A DNA stretch of 64,000 nt. It comes from DASVEG01 sp035540495. Its GTDB lineage: Bacteria > Actinomycetota > Acidimicrobiia > Acidimicrobiales > CADCTF01. The stretch covers positions 124,001 to 188,000 of the forward strand of contig DATLGL010000029.1 of assembly GCA_035540495.1 (NCBI GenBank), in the 5' to 3' direction. Of this stretch, positions 50,230 to 58,493 are shown one piece after another. The notes under the pieces were generated by a model. That model did no database searches, was not told the origin of the DNA, and was given only the letters and a program-made list of their open reading frames with translations. Position 1 is the first letter of the stretch. Every line of letters begins with the position of its first letter. The position numbers were made by a program, and so were the translations under genes.

Positions 50230-51363
50230 GTGCCCACCCGAGACCAGGTGCTCGACGCGCTCCGTCCCGTCGAAGACCCCGAGCTTCGTCAGAGCATCGT
50301 CGACCTCGGGATGGTGAAGGACATCGAGATCTCGGGCGGCGCCGTGCGTGTCACCGTCGCCCTCACGGTCGCGGGCTGCCCGCTCCGGGCCGAGATCACG
50401 AGCCGCGTCCAAGCCGCGGTGTCCCCGCTCGAGGGTGTCGACCAGGTCGGCGTCGAGATGACGGTGATGTCCGACGAGGAGCGGGTTGCGTTGCGCGGCC
50501 GGCTCCAGGGCTCCGGCGGGCACTCCCACGGCCACGCGGGCCACGATCACGGGCCGCAGAAGACGATCCCGTTCAACGAGCCCGGCTCGCACACCCGGGT
50601 GCTCGGCATCTCGTCCGGGAAGGGCGGCGTCGGCAAGTCGTCCGTCACGGTGAACCTCGGGCTCGCCCTCGCGCAGCGCGGCCACGACGTCGCCCTCTTC
50701 GATGCCGACGTCTACGGCTTCTCCATCCCGAAGATGCTGGGCATCGAACACGACCCCGTGATGATCGACGGGATGATCGTCCCGCCGGTCGCCTACGGCG
50801 TGAAGTCGTTCTCGATGGGCTTCCTCGTCGAAGACGACCAACCGGTCATCTGGCGGGGCCCGATGCTGCACAAGTACCTCCAGCAGTTCCTCACCGACGT
50901 GTTCTGGGGCGAGCCCGACTACCTGCTCATCGACATGCCGCCCGGCACGGGAGACGTCGCGCTGTCGATGGCGCAGTACCTGCCGCGGGCCGAGGTGTAC
51001 GTCGTCACCACCCCACAGGCTGCGGCGCAGCGCGTGGCGCAGCGCGCCGCCTACATGGCCGAGAAGGTCAACCTCACGGTGCGCGGCGTGATCGAGAACA
51101 TGAGCTGGTTCACGGGCGACGACGGCAAGCGCTACGAGCTGTTCGGAGCAGGCGGCGGTGCTGCGCTCGCCGAGAAGCTCGGCGTTCCGCTCGCCGGCCA
51201 GGTGCCGCTCGTTCCTGCGCTCCGCGAGGGAGGCGACGAGGGCGTCCCGATCGTTGCCGCGGCGCCGACGAGTGAGGCGGCCGAGGCCTTCGGTGCGCTG
51301 GCCCAGTTCGTCGAGGCGAACGCGCCGAAGCAGATCTACCGGCCCGAGCTCACGATCCGCTGA
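50230..51363 (+). CDS. mrp: Mrp/ApbC Fe-S carrier ATPase with MIP18 domain
   Basis: 377-residue P-loop scaffold that carries Fe-S clusters to target proteins. An N-terminal MIP18/DUF59 domain (1-85; LRPVEDPELRQSIVDLGMV) and a His-rich linker (GGHSHGHAGHDHGPQ) are followed by the Mrp domain: Walker A SSGKGGVGKSS (about 128-138), DADVYGFSIPKMLG, LLIDMPPGTGDVALSM and TTPQAAAQRVAQRAAYMAEK. I see no CxxC in the C-terminal half, which most Mrp proteins have for cluster binding. GTG 50230 has AGGAG (50218-50222) seven bases upstream; TTG 50200 lacks one. Confidence 0.92.
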   Translation: MPTRDQVLDALRPVEDPELRQSIVDLGMVKDIEISGGAVRVTVALTVAGCPLRAEITSRVQAAVSPLEGVDQVGVEMTVMSDEERVALRGRLQGSGGHSHGHAGHDHGPQKTIPFNEPGSHTRVLGISSGKGGVGKSSVTVNLGLALAQRGHDVALFDADVYGFSIPKMLGIEHDPVMIDGMIVPPVAYGVKSFSMGFLVEDDQPVIWRGPMLHKYLQQFLTDVFWGEPDYLLIDMPPGTGDVALSMAQYLPRAEVYVVTTPQAAAQRVAQRAAYMAEKVNLTVRGVIENMSWFTGDDGKRYELFGAGGGAALAEKLGVPLAGQVPLVPALREGGDEGVPIVAAAPTSEAAEAFGALAQFVEANAPKQIYRPELTIR

Positions 51364-51385
51364 GCCGCAGCGGGACGACGCGCTG

Positions 51386-51922
51386 ATGCCGACCTTCGCC
51401 ATCACGTCGGTCGGTCAGGACCGGCCGGGCATCGTCGCCGCCGTCACCAAGGTGCTCCTCGACTCCGGCTGCAACCTGGAAGACACGGCGATGTCGATCC
51501 TCGGCGGTCAGTTCGCGATGGTGATGGTCGTCGCGGGCCCCGATGAGGTGCAGGCGGTCGACCTCGAGGAGTATCTCGCGACGCGTACGGCCGATCTTCA
51601 CTTGTTCGTGTCCGTGCGGGAGATCGAGGCGGCTTCGGCGACAGCGGACGAATCAGGCGCGCGCTGCACCGTCGTCGTCTACGGCCCCGATCACCCCGGC
51701 ATCGTGCACCTCGTGGCGCAGGAGCTCGCGGCGCGAAACGTGAACATCGTCGACGTCACGACCCGCATCAGCGGCACCGACGGCGGGCTCTACTCGATGG
51801 TGATGGAGGTCGTCCTGCCGACCGGCATCGACGCGAGCGACCTCGAGCGCGAGCTCACGACCGCAGCGGCGAACGACGAGCTGACGGTCCGCGTCACGCC
51901 GGCCGACGCCGACCTCTTCTGA
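51386..51922 (+). CDS. tandem ACT domain protein (GcvR-like)
   Basis: 178-residue protein with two ACT domains: FAITSVGQDRPGIVAAVTKVL (residues 4-24) and CTVVVYGPDHPGIVHLVAQEL (about 93-113), each with the GxDxPGI turn that binds amino acids. The arrangement is that of the glycine cleavage repressor-type ACT proteins, which act by protein contact and not as DNA binders. ATG 51386 is preceded by a weak site. It lies between mrp and def on one strand, five bases before the latter. Confidence 0.82.
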   Translation: MPTFAITSVGQDRPGIVAAVTKVLLDSGCNLEDTAMSILGGQFAMVMVVAGPDEVQAVDLEEYLATRTADLHLFVSVREIEAASATADESGARCTVVVYGPDHPGIVHLVAQELAARNVNIVDVTTRISGTDGGLYSMVMEVVLPTGIDASDLERELTTAAANDELTVRVTPADADLF

Positions 51923-51927
51923 TCGCG

Positions 51928-52428
51928 ATGGCCGTTCGCCCGGTCGTCGAACTGCCGGCGCGCGTCCTGCAACAGCCGACCCGCGCGGTCGCAGCCGTCG
52001 ACGACGCCGTCCGCACGCTCATCGACGACCTGGTCGACACGATGCGAGTCTCGCCCGGTTGCGTCGGCTTGGCCGCGAACCAGATCGGCGACGACCGCCG
52101 CGTGTTCGTCGTCGACGTGACCGGACACAAGAAGGCGCGTGCCCAGCACGGGCTGATCGCGCTGGTGAACCCCACGCTGCTGGCGGCTGAGGCCCCGGAG
52201 CTCGCTCGCGAGGGTTGCATGAGCGTCCCCGATCTCACGGGCGACGTGCCGCGGGCGACGCGGGTCGTCGTCGCGGGGCTCGACCGCGAAGGACGTCAGC
52301 TCACGATCGCGAGCGACGCGTTCGAGGCCCGAGCGCTGCTGCACGAGCTCGACCACCTCGACGGCTACGTCTTCCTCGACCGCGTCGCCTCGCACGCGGC
52401 GGTGTTCCGGCGCAAGGTGTACCGGTAG
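51928..52428 (+). CDS. def: peptide deformylase
   Basis: Metal-dependent enzyme removing formyl groups from nascent proteins, 166 aa. Motif 1 is GCVGLAANQIG (GxGLAAxQ, with Val for Gly), motif 2 is EGCMSVP with metal ligand Cys97, motif 3 is LLHELDHLDG with His139, Glu140 and His143. The usual second residue of motif 1 differs, but all catalytic residues are present. ATG 51928 lies nine bases after an in-frame CTG that overlaps the ACT gene stop (CTGA). Confidence 0.93.
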   Translation: MAVRPVVELPARVLQQPTRAVAAVDDAVRTLIDDLVDTMRVSPGCVGLAANQIGDDRRVFVVDVTGHKKARAQHGLIALVNPTLLAAEAPELAREGCMSVPDLTGDVPRATRVVVAGLDREGRQLTIASDAFEARALLHELDHLDGYVFLDRVASHAAVFRRKVYR

Positions 52429-52489
52429 GTCGCGGCCTCCGCGGGCGTCCGTCGTCCGCAGGCGCTCGCAGGTCCGTACCCTCGGAGCA

Positions 52490-53224
52490 GTGGAGGACGT
52501 CGTTCGCAACGGCCCGGAGCGGCCGGAAGACGCCGAGGTCTCGGGCGCCGGCGTGCCCATCGGCAGGCGGACGCTGTTCGGGCTGCTCGGCCTCGGCGCC
52601 CTCGGCATCGCCTTCGGCCCGGCGATCCAGGATCGGATCGCTTCGACGTTCCGTCCGGTTGCCGACCTGTTGCCGTCGGGTGGCAGGTTCCGCATCTACT
52701 CCGTCGTGGGCTTCCTCCCGTCGAGAGCGCGCCCCGACTACACGTTGCGCGTCGACGGCCTCGTCGACACGCCGTTCGAGATCTCCTTCGACGAGCTCGC
52801 GGGGATGACGCCGACATCGATCACCCGCGACTTCCAGTGCGTCACCGGGTGGAGGGTCGACGACGTGATGTGGCGCGGCGTGAAGCTGTCAGAGCTCCTC
52901 GACCGGGCCGGCGTGCAGTCGGGGTCGTCCGCGCTGCGGTTCTTCTCCTTCGACGGCGAGTACACCGAGAGCCTCACCCTCGAACAGGCCCGCCGGGCGG
53001 ACGTGCTCGTCGTCTACGAGATGGAGGGCAAGCCGCTGAGCTCTGCCCACGGCGGCCCCGTGCGGTTGTTCGTCGCTCCGATGTACGGCTACAAGTCGCT
53101 CAAGTGGCTCGACCGCATCGAGGCGACCGCCGATGTCGTGCCGGGATACTGGGAGGAGCGCGGCTACGACGTCGACGCGTGGGTCGGACGTTCGAACGGG
53201 CGGGACGATGCGCCCACGGCTTGA
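52490..53224 (+). CDS. Tat-exported sulfite oxidase-fold molybdoprotein
   Basis: 244-residue molybdopterin oxidoreductase with an N-terminal twin-arginine signal (IGRRTLFGLLGLGALG, Arg26-Arg27), so it is exported folded. The molybdenum ligand is Cys117 in TRDFQCVTGWRVDDVMWRG, and RRADVLVVYEMEGKPLSSAHGGPVRLFV and MYGYKSLKWL are family motifs. It is longer than the cytoplasmic relative at 47694 by the signal region. GTG 52490. The next gene encodes a b-type cytochrome and overlaps by 17 bases, suggesting a MsrPQ-like pair in which the cytochrome connects to the quinone pool. Confidence 0.88.
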   Translation: MEDVVRNGPERPEDAEVSGAGVPIGRRTLFGLLGLGALGIAFGPAIQDRIASTFRPVADLLPSGGRFRIYSVVGFLPSRARPDYTLRVDGLVDTPFEISFDELAGMTPTSITRDFQCVTGWRVDDVMWRGVKLSELLDRAGVQSGSSALRFFSFDGEYTESLTLEQARRADVLVVYEMEGKPLSSAHGGPVRLFVAPMYGYKSLKWLDRIEATADVVPGYWEERGYDVDAWVGRSNGRDDAPTA

Positions 53225-53855
53225 CGGCGCGGTCGCCCAACACCGCGCCGACGACGTCGTGCGCTTCGACCGCACCGAACGCAACGTGCACTGGTGGACG
53301 GCGGCATTGGTCGGCCTGTGCGCGCTCACGTCGCTGGGGCTGTCGATCGCGCCGATCGCGTCGATCGTCGGCCAGCGCGACCTCCTCCGCCAGATCCACG
53401 TGGTCGCCGGGCTCGCGATCCCGGTCCCGTTCGTCGTCGGCTGGATCGGGCCGTGGTCGCGGCGACTACGGGCCACCGTCACCCAGCTCGACCGCTTCGA
53501 CGACGAAGACCGGCGGTGGTTCCGAACGCTCGGCAACCGGTCGGCCCGACCGGCACGGTCGGGTCGATTCCACCCTGGACAGAAGCTCAACGCAGCGGTG
53601 GTGGCGGCATCGATCGTCCTGTTGCTCGCCACGGGCTTCGTGCTCCGCTGGTTCGAGCCGTTTCCCCTCGGCGTGCGGCGGGGCGCGACGTTCGTCCACG
53701 ACTGGGTGGCGTTCCTCCTGGCGATCGACCTGCTCGCCCACATCGCGAAGGGTTTCCGCGACCGCGAGGCACTGCGCGCCATCACGAGCGGCGTCGTGAC
53801 GAAGCGCTGGGCCGAGACCGAGCACCCGCGATGGACCACGGCGGAGGAAACGTGA
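53208..53855 (+). CDS. b-type cytochrome subunit, membrane
   Basis: 215-residue membrane protein with four helices like cytochrome b561 or the gamma subunit of formate dehydrogenase. Candidate heme ligands are the His in RTERNVHWWTAALVG, the His in RQIHVVAGLAIPVP, and those in GATFVHDWVAFLLAIDLLAHIAKGF. A basic loop (RPARSGRFHPGQKLN) resembles the FNPGQK motif of that family. ATG 53208 overlaps the molybdoprotein gene by 17 bases, so it is probably its membrane anchor and electron partner. Confidence 0.82.
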   Translation: MRPRLDGAVAQHRADDVVRFDRTERNVHWWTAALVGLCALTSLGLSIAPIASIVGQRDLLRQIHVVAGLAIPVPFVVGWIGPWSRRLRATVTQLDRFDDEDRRWFRTLGNRSARPARSGRFHPGQKLNAAVVAASIVLLLATGFVLRWFEPFPLGVRRGATFVHDWVAFLLAIDLLAHIAKGFRDREALRAITSGVVTKRWAETEHPRWTTAEET

Positions 53856-53861
53856 GAGCGT

Positions 53862-54905
53862 CTACACGCCGCGAGGCAGCTTCGCCGGATCCCAACCGAG
53901 CCGGTCGACCGCCATCCGCAGGGCGAAGCGGTCGGTCATCCCGCTGACGTAGCGCACCGCTGCGGCGAGCGGATCGGGCTCGGGCGACGGCAACTCGTTC
54001 GGATGCACTGACAGCCAGTCGACGAGCGCCCGCAGCAGCTCGATCGCGCGATCTGCCTGCTCGACCGACTCGGGGCGGAGGTAGATCCGCTCGAAGTTGA
54101 ACGCCCGGAACGCGGCGAGAGCCTCGGCCTCGGTCGGTCGCATCCCGACATGACCGGTCGACTCGATCGCGTCGAGCATCGCGGTGATGAAGGCGTTCAG
54201 CTGGGCGGATCGGCGGACGCCCACGACATCCCGCACCTCCGCCGGGAGGTCGTCTTCGCGGACGATGCCGGCTCGCACCGCGTCTTCGAAGTCGTGGCAC
54301 ACGTAGGCGATGCGGTCGGCCCATGCGACGACCTCGCCCTCAGGTGTGAGCGGCGCCGGCCGGTTCCACGAGTGGTTGCGGACCGCATCGAGCGTCTCTG
54401 CGCACAGGTTGAGTGGCTCGAGCACCACGTCGGCTCCGTAGACGGCGTGGTGATAGCCCTGATCGAGATACGGCGACAGCGCCTCCTCCGACGCGTGGCC
54501 GGCCGGGCCGTGCCCGCAGTCGTGGGCCAGCGCGGCAGCTTCGGTGAGCGCCACGTTGAGGCCGGAGGGCCGAGCGATGCCCACGGCGACCTGCGCGACC
54601 TCGAGAGCGTGGGTGAGGCGGGTGCGCAGATGGTCGTCTTCCGGAGCGACGAACACCTGGCACTTCCCGGCGAGCCGGCGGAACGGGCGCGAGTGGAGGA
54701 TGCGGTCGCGATCGCGTTCGAAGCAGGTGCGGAACGGATCGGGCTCCTCCGGCATCGCGCGGCTGCCGGCGCCGACTGCCCTGGTCGCGCCCGGTGCCAG
54801 GAGGTCGTGCTCGAGCTCTTCCCGCGCACCCCGCTCGGCGAGGGAGTGCGGAACGCGCCCGACCGCCGCGGCCCGGTGGGCGACTGAGAGCGGCGTGCGA
54901 TCCAT
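53862..54905 (-). CDS. dGTPase-like HD phosphohydrolase
   Basis: Deoxynucleoside triphosphate triphosphohydrolase-like protein, 347 aa. DPFRTCFERDRDRILHSRPFRRLAGKCQVF and RTRLTHALEVAQVAVGIAR are the Dgt signatures, the HD metal motif is LAHDCGHGPAGHASEEAL, and YHHAVYGADVVLEPLNLC and TPEGEVVAWADRIAYVCHDFEDA complete the core. It shapes dNTP pools or digests a related nucleotide. Codon ATG 54905 is preferred over GTG/ATG further upstream (54935). It diverges from lgt and converges with the cytochrome gene. Confidence 0.9.
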   Translation of the reverse strand: MDRTPLSVAHRAAAVGRVPHSLAERGAREELEHDLLAPGATRAVGAGSRAMPEEPDPFRTCFERDRDRILHSRPFRRLAGKCQVFVAPEDDHLRTRLTHALEVAQVAVGIARPSGLNVALTEAAALAHDCGHGPAGHASEEALSPYLDQGYHHAVYGADVVLEPLNLCAETLDAVRNHSWNRPAPLTPEGEVVAWADRIAYVCHDFEDAVRAGIVREDDLPAEVRDVVGVRRSAQLNAFITAMLDAIESTGHVGMRPTEAEALAAFRAFNFERIYLRPESVEQADRAIELLRALVDWLSVHPNELPSPEPDPLAAAVRYVSGMTDRFALRMAVDRLGWDPAKLPRGV

Positions 54906-54959
54906 GCCTCGGACCGTAGCGGCCGACTCGGACAAGAACGGCGACGACCACTAGAACTG

Positions 54960-55892
54960 ATGCTCGTGAACGCCCTTCTCGCGGCGATCTCGTACGACCC
55001 GATCGTCCACATCGAGATCGGGCCGTTGAAGATCTCGCCCCACGGCATCGGGATCGCCGTCGGTTTCCTGCTCGGTGCGCGCCTGATGCTCCCCGAGGCG
55101 AAGCGGCAGGGGATCTCGGAGGAGTCGGTCTACACCGTCCTCATCCGCGCCGCGATCGGCGCCATGGTCGGCGCCCGCGTCGCCTATGTCGTCAACCACA
55201 TCGGCGACTACGCGGATGCACCGCTCGACATCCTGCGGGTGTGGGAGGGCGGCATCTCGCTGCTCGGCGGCATCTTCGGAGCGATCATCCTCGCGCTGCC
55301 GGTCATGCGGAAGCTCGGTCTCGACGTCTGGAAGACGCTCGACGCGGCCGCTCCCGGGATCGCCCTCGGCATCATCGTCGGGCGCATCGGCGACCTCGTC
55401 GTCGGCGACCATCTCGGCACGCGGACCGACTTCTTCCTCGGGTACCGCTGCACGACCGCAGAGACCGCGTCGCCCTGCGAGGCGCCCGTCGGCCAGCTCG
55501 TCCACCAGACCGCGCTGTACGACCTGATCCTGACCTGCGGGCTGCTCGCTCTGTTGCTCACCCTGCGCAAGAGATGGCGCGACAGCCCGTCCGGCTACGA
55601 CGGCCAGCTCATCCTCGTGTTCGGCGCGTGGTACGGCGTCGGCCGGCTCATCGAGGACTTCCTGCGGGAAGACGTCCGCCGTCTCGGCCTCACCGGCAGC
55701 CAGTGGACGGCGCTGGCGACCGTGCTCGTCAGCCTGACGTGGCTCGTCGTGGTGAAGCGGTCGCCGCGCTGCGGTCACTGGAGCAAAGCGCCCCGAACGG
55801 CGACCGGCGACGCCGAACCTACGATATCGCCCGCAACGCCTTCGCCTACCAGTGAGGAGACGGATCCCTCGTGGAAATCCGCATCGGAGTGA
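54960..55892 (+). CDS. lgt: prolipoprotein diacylglyceryl transferase
   Basis: Membrane enzyme that adds diacylglycerol to the lipobox cysteine of prolipoproteins, 310 aa with seven helices. SPHGIGIAVGFLLGARL has the conserved His, GARVAYVVNH the first Arg, GGISLLGGIFGAI the Lgt GG-x-S-x-x-GG motif, and GRIGDLVVGDHLGTRTDF the usual GRxGN-F region, with Asp where Asn is common. GQLILVFGAWYGVGRLIEDFLRED follows. A C-terminal tail of about 45 residues (rich in Thr, Pro, Ser) extends past the family core. Its end overlaps DUF3107 by 22 bases. Confidence 0.92.
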   Translation: MLVNALLAAISYDPIVHIEIGPLKISPHGIGIAVGFLLGARLMLPEAKRQGISEESVYTVLIRAAIGAMVGARVAYVVNHIGDYADAPLDILRVWEGGISLLGGIFGAIILALPVMRKLGLDVWKTLDAAAPGIALGIIVGRIGDLVVGDHLGTRTDFFLGYRCTTAETASPCEAPVGQLVHQTALYDLILTCGLLALLLTLRKRWRDSPSGYDGQLILVFGAWYGVGRLIEDFLREDVRRLGLTGSQWTALATVLVSLTWLVVVKRSPRCGHWSKAPRTATGDAEPTISPATPSPTSEETDPSWKSASE

Positions 55893-56101
55893 CCCAGACG
55901 CCCAGGGAGATCGAGGTCGACCTGGAAGACGGCGACGCCGCCGCCCTGCGCTCGCAGGTCGAGTCGGCCGTCGGGTCGGAGACCGGGATGCTCTGGCTCA
56001 CCGACCGCCGGGGCCGCACCGTCGGCGTGCCTGCAGCCAAGATCGCCTACATCGAGATCAGCCCGCAGGAGGAGCGCCGGGTCGGCTTCGCGGTGTCGTG
56101 A
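55871..56101 (+). CDS. DUF3107 family protein
   Basis: 76-residue protein. VEIRIGVTQTPREIEVDLED, a middle stretch (LRSQVESAVGSETGMLWLTDRRG) and AKIAYIEISPQEERRVGFA match DUF3107, a conserved actinobacterial family without known activity. GTG 55871 overlaps lgt; a GTGA overlap couples it to the first ArsA-type gene. This order (DUF3107, two ArsA-type ATPases) is found together in the window and may be a unit. Confidence 0.85.
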   Translation: MEIRIGVTQTPREIEVDLEDGDAAALRSQVESAVGSETGMLWLTDRRGRTVGVPAAKIAYIEISPQEERRVGFAVS

Positions 56102-57069
56102 GCGACTCTTCGCCCGTCGAGCCGGTTGATCTGCTCGACCGGCGGCTGCTGTTCGTCACCGGCAAGGGCGGCGTCGGAAAGACTACGGTCGCCGCTGCGC
56201 TCGCCGTGGTCGCCGCTGGTCGTGGCAAGAAGGTGCTCGTGGGCGAGGTCGACGCGAAGGGGAACCTCGCCGACTTCTACTCCGTGCCGCCGACGGAGTT
56301 CACGCCACGGGAGGTGCAGCCCAACCTGTGGGCGATGACCCTCGATCCCGAGGAGTCCCTCAAGGAGTACCTCACCCTCCAGCTGAAGCTCCCGATGATG
56401 GCTCGCATCGGGCCGCTCGCCCGGATCTTCGAGTTCGTCGCGACCGCAGCGCCCGGGGTGAAGGAGGTGCTGACGGTCGGGAAGTTCCTCTGGGAGACCG
56501 ACCGCAAGGACTGGGACCTGGTGATCGTCGACGCCGTCGCCACCGGACACATCGTCGGACAGCTCGGCGCGCCCCAGGCGATCAACGACCTCGTGCACGT
56601 CGGGCTCATCCGGAGCCAGACGGACTGGATGGTCGACATCCTCCGCGATCCGGCCCGCACCGGTCTCTGCATCGTCGCGACGCCGGAGGAGATGCCGGTG
56701 AACGAGACGATCGAGCTTGCGGCCCGGCTACGTGCCGAGACCGAGGTCGACTTGGCCGCGGTCGTCGTCAACCGCGTGCTTCCCGAGCTGTTCGGGCGGG
56801 GTGAGGAGGAGGTGTTCGAGCGACTGGAGTCACCTGACGGGCGCGCCGCGTTGTCGGGCGTGCTCGGCGTGGCAGCCGATCCGATCGTCGATGCGGCGCG
56901 CCTCGCGGTGACGCTGCGGCGGACGCGAGCCGAGCACCTCGATCGCCTCCGGGCGGAGGTGCCATCGCACCTGCCATTGCTGTTCGTCCCCGAGCTGTTC
57001 CTGCGGGGCCACGGGCTGCGCTCCACGCGACTGGTCGCCGAAGCGCTCGGCGCGGAGCTGGGCTACTGA
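56098..57069 (+). CDS. ArsA/GET3-type ATPase, first of pair
   Basis: 323-residue deviant P-loop ATPase. VTGKGGVGKTTVAAAL (Walker A 22-30) has the signature Lys of the MinD/ArsA class, VGEVDAKGNLADFY is switch I, and LVIVDAVATGHIVGQL the Walker B region with Thr/Ala in place of DTAPTGH. It has no arsenite cysteines, so it is not an arsenical pump subunit; actinobacterial relatives (Rv3679/Rv3680) work as a pair. GTG 56098, coupled to DUF3107. The second ATPase starts at the last base of its stop. Confidence 0.87.
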   Translation: MSDSSPVEPVDLLDRRLLFVTGKGGVGKTTVAAALAVVAAGRGKKVLVGEVDAKGNLADFYSVPPTEFTPREVQPNLWAMTLDPEESLKEYLTLQLKLPMMARIGPLARIFEFVATAAPGVKEVLTVGKFLWETDRKDWDLVIVDAVATGHIVGQLGAPQAINDLVHVGLIRSQTDWMVDILRDPARTGLCIVATPEEMPVNETIELAARLRAETEVDLAAVVVNRVLPELFGRGEEEVFERLESPDGRAALSGVLGVAADPIVDAARLAVTLRRTRAEHLDRLRAEVPSHLPLLFVPELFLRGHGLRSTRLVAEALGAELGY

Positions 57070-58208
57070 TGGAGAAGCTGTTCGCGGGCCGCGAGGTCGT
57101 GATCTTCTGCGGCTCGGGCGGCGTCGGCAAGACGACGACCGCTGCTGCCGCGGCAGCGACAGTGGCCGTGCGCCAGGGCGGCAAGGTGCTGGTTCTGACG
57201 GTCGATCCGGCGAAGCGGCTCGCGAACGCCCTCGGGTTGGCCGGCTTCGGGAACACCGAGACGCAGGTGCCCCCGGCTGCCTTCGCCGCCGCCGGGGTGA
57301 AGCCGCGAGGTGAGCTGTGGGCGGCGATGCTCGACACGAAGGAGTCGTGGGACAACCTCGTCCGCCGCGACGCTCCTGACGCCGAGACCGCTCGCCGCAT
57401 TCTCGAGAACCCGCTCTACCAGAACATCTCCGGCAAGTTCGTCCAGAGCCACGACTACATCGCGATGGAGCGGCTGTACGACCTGTACAGCGCGGGCACG
57501 TACGACCTGATCGTCATCGACACGCCGCCGACCCGGAACGCCATCGACTTCATCGAGGCGCCCCAGCGGATGGCCGACTTCTTCTCGTCGCGCTTCCTCC
57601 GGCTGCTCATCGCTCCCGCCCGTTCGAAGGTCATCAACTTCGCGACGCGGCCCTTCTACCAAGTCGCCGACCGGATCCTCGGCACGCAGTTCCTGCAGGA
57701 CATCGCGGAGTTCTTCATCCTCTTCCAGTCGATGTACGAGGGCTTCGTGCGCCGCGCGCGCGAGGTCGAGACGCTGCTGCACAACCGGCGCACGAGCTTC
57801 GTCGTCGTCACCACGCTCGAACCGGCGCCGGCCGCGGAGGCCGAGTTCTTCGTGCGTGCGCTCACCGATCGCAAGTTCCACCTCGGCGCGGTCATCTTCA
57901 ACAAGGTGCTGCCGTCCTACCTGCTCGGTACTGAGTCGGTCGACGGGGCAAAGCGCCTGTGCGAGACCTCGGGGGAACTGGCGGCGTCGTTGCCGTCGCT
58001 CGGTGAGCCCGCGCAGGTCGAGCGGGTGTTACGCGAGGTGGGGGAGAGCTTCCTCCGCTTCCACGTCGTGGCCGAGCGGGAGGCGGAGCAGCGCGGCGAC
58101 CTCGCCAACGCGGCCGAGGAACTCGCGTCGGTGCCGTACTTCGACACCGACATCCACGACCTCGCGGGGCTGTTGCGTTTGGGCGAGGCGATCTTCGCGA
58201 ACGGCTGA
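57069..58208 (+). CDS. ArsA/GET3-type ATPase, second of pair
   Basis: 379-residue partner of the preceding ATPase. Walker A is CGSGGVGKTTT (Gly15-Thr22, signature residue Gly where the partner has Lys), switch I is LTVDPAKRLANALG, and LIVIDTPPTRNAIDFIEAPQRM is the intact Walker B/switch II. A helical insert (FFSSRFLRLLIAPARSKVIN) follows. One partner keeps the signature Lys and the other the complete switch II, as expected for a heterodimer sharing two composite sites. ATG 57069 overlaps by one base. A hairpin terminator follows. Confidence 0.88.
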   Translation: MEKLFAGREVVIFCGSGGVGKTTTAAAAAATVAVRQGGKVLVLTVDPAKRLANALGLAGFGNTETQVPPAAFAAAGVKPRGELWAAMLDTKESWDNLVRRDAPDAETARRILENPLYQNISGKFVQSHDYIAMERLYDLYSAGTYDLIVIDTPPTRNAIDFIEAPQRMADFFSSRFLRLLIAPARSKVINFATRPFYQVADRILGTQFLQDIAEFFILFQSMYEGFVRRAREVETLLHNRRTSFVVVTTLEPAPAAEAEFFVRALTDRKFHLGAVIFNKVLPSYLLGTESVDGAKRLCETSGELAASLPSLGEPAQVERVLREVGESFLRFHVVAEREAEQRGDLANAAEELASVPYFDTDIHDLAGLLRLGEAIFANG

Positions 58209-58236
58209 ATCGCGGCCCGGATCACCTGGCATTCTT

Positions 58237-58263
58237 AGTGCGTGAGCCCCCCGCTCACGCACT
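58237..58263 (+). terminator. intrinsic-type hairpin after the ArsA pair
   Basis: AGTGCGTGAGC and GCTCACGCACT form a perfect 11-bp stem around five C residues, 28 bases past the second ArsA gene stop. There is no U-run after it, so it is likely factor-assisted or bidirectional. Confidence 0.6.
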
Positions 58264-58285
58264 GATCAGCGGATGGTCCTGCCGA

Positions 58286-58423
58286 CTACGACTGGACCGA
58301 GGCGAAGCCCATGATCGGCGGCGTCATCGACACGGTCCGGTTGTCACCCAGGTACTCGGCGTCGCCGAACACCATCACGCGGCCGTTGCTGTCGGCGAGT
58401 CAGTGGCGGTAGGCGCCGAAAAT
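58286..58423 (-). pseudogene. relic of the C-terminal repeat of the RTX protein
   Basis: The minus strand here encodes LADSNGRVMVFGDAEYLGD, then RTVSMTPPIMGFASVQS and a stop (58286-58288). This matches the last repeat and end of the RTX protein next door (VADQNGKVVPFGDARFLGD, then NAPMVAFAAVQPKP and stop). Upstream it reads FGAYRH, then TGA (58400-58402) where the intact repeat has Trp-x-Ala, then continues. So this is a truncated, stop-containing remnant of a duplicated 3' end. The live gene's terminator hairpin lies at its upstream edge. Confidence 0.75.
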
Positions 58424-58453
58424 GAAACAAGGGCCCTTTCGGGCCCCTGTTCC
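58424..58453 (-). terminator. intrinsic terminator of the RTX gene
   Basis: On the minus strand GGAACAGGGGCCC pairs with GGGCCCTTGTTTC around a GAAA tetraloop, with one bulge-like mismatch, followed by ATTTTCGG. It lies 40 bases past the RTX gene stop. This is the most canonical rho-independent terminator in the window. Confidence 0.8.
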
Positions 58454-58493
58454 ATGATCCGTCTCGTGTCAGCCGGTCGCCCGGCCGAGCCGG

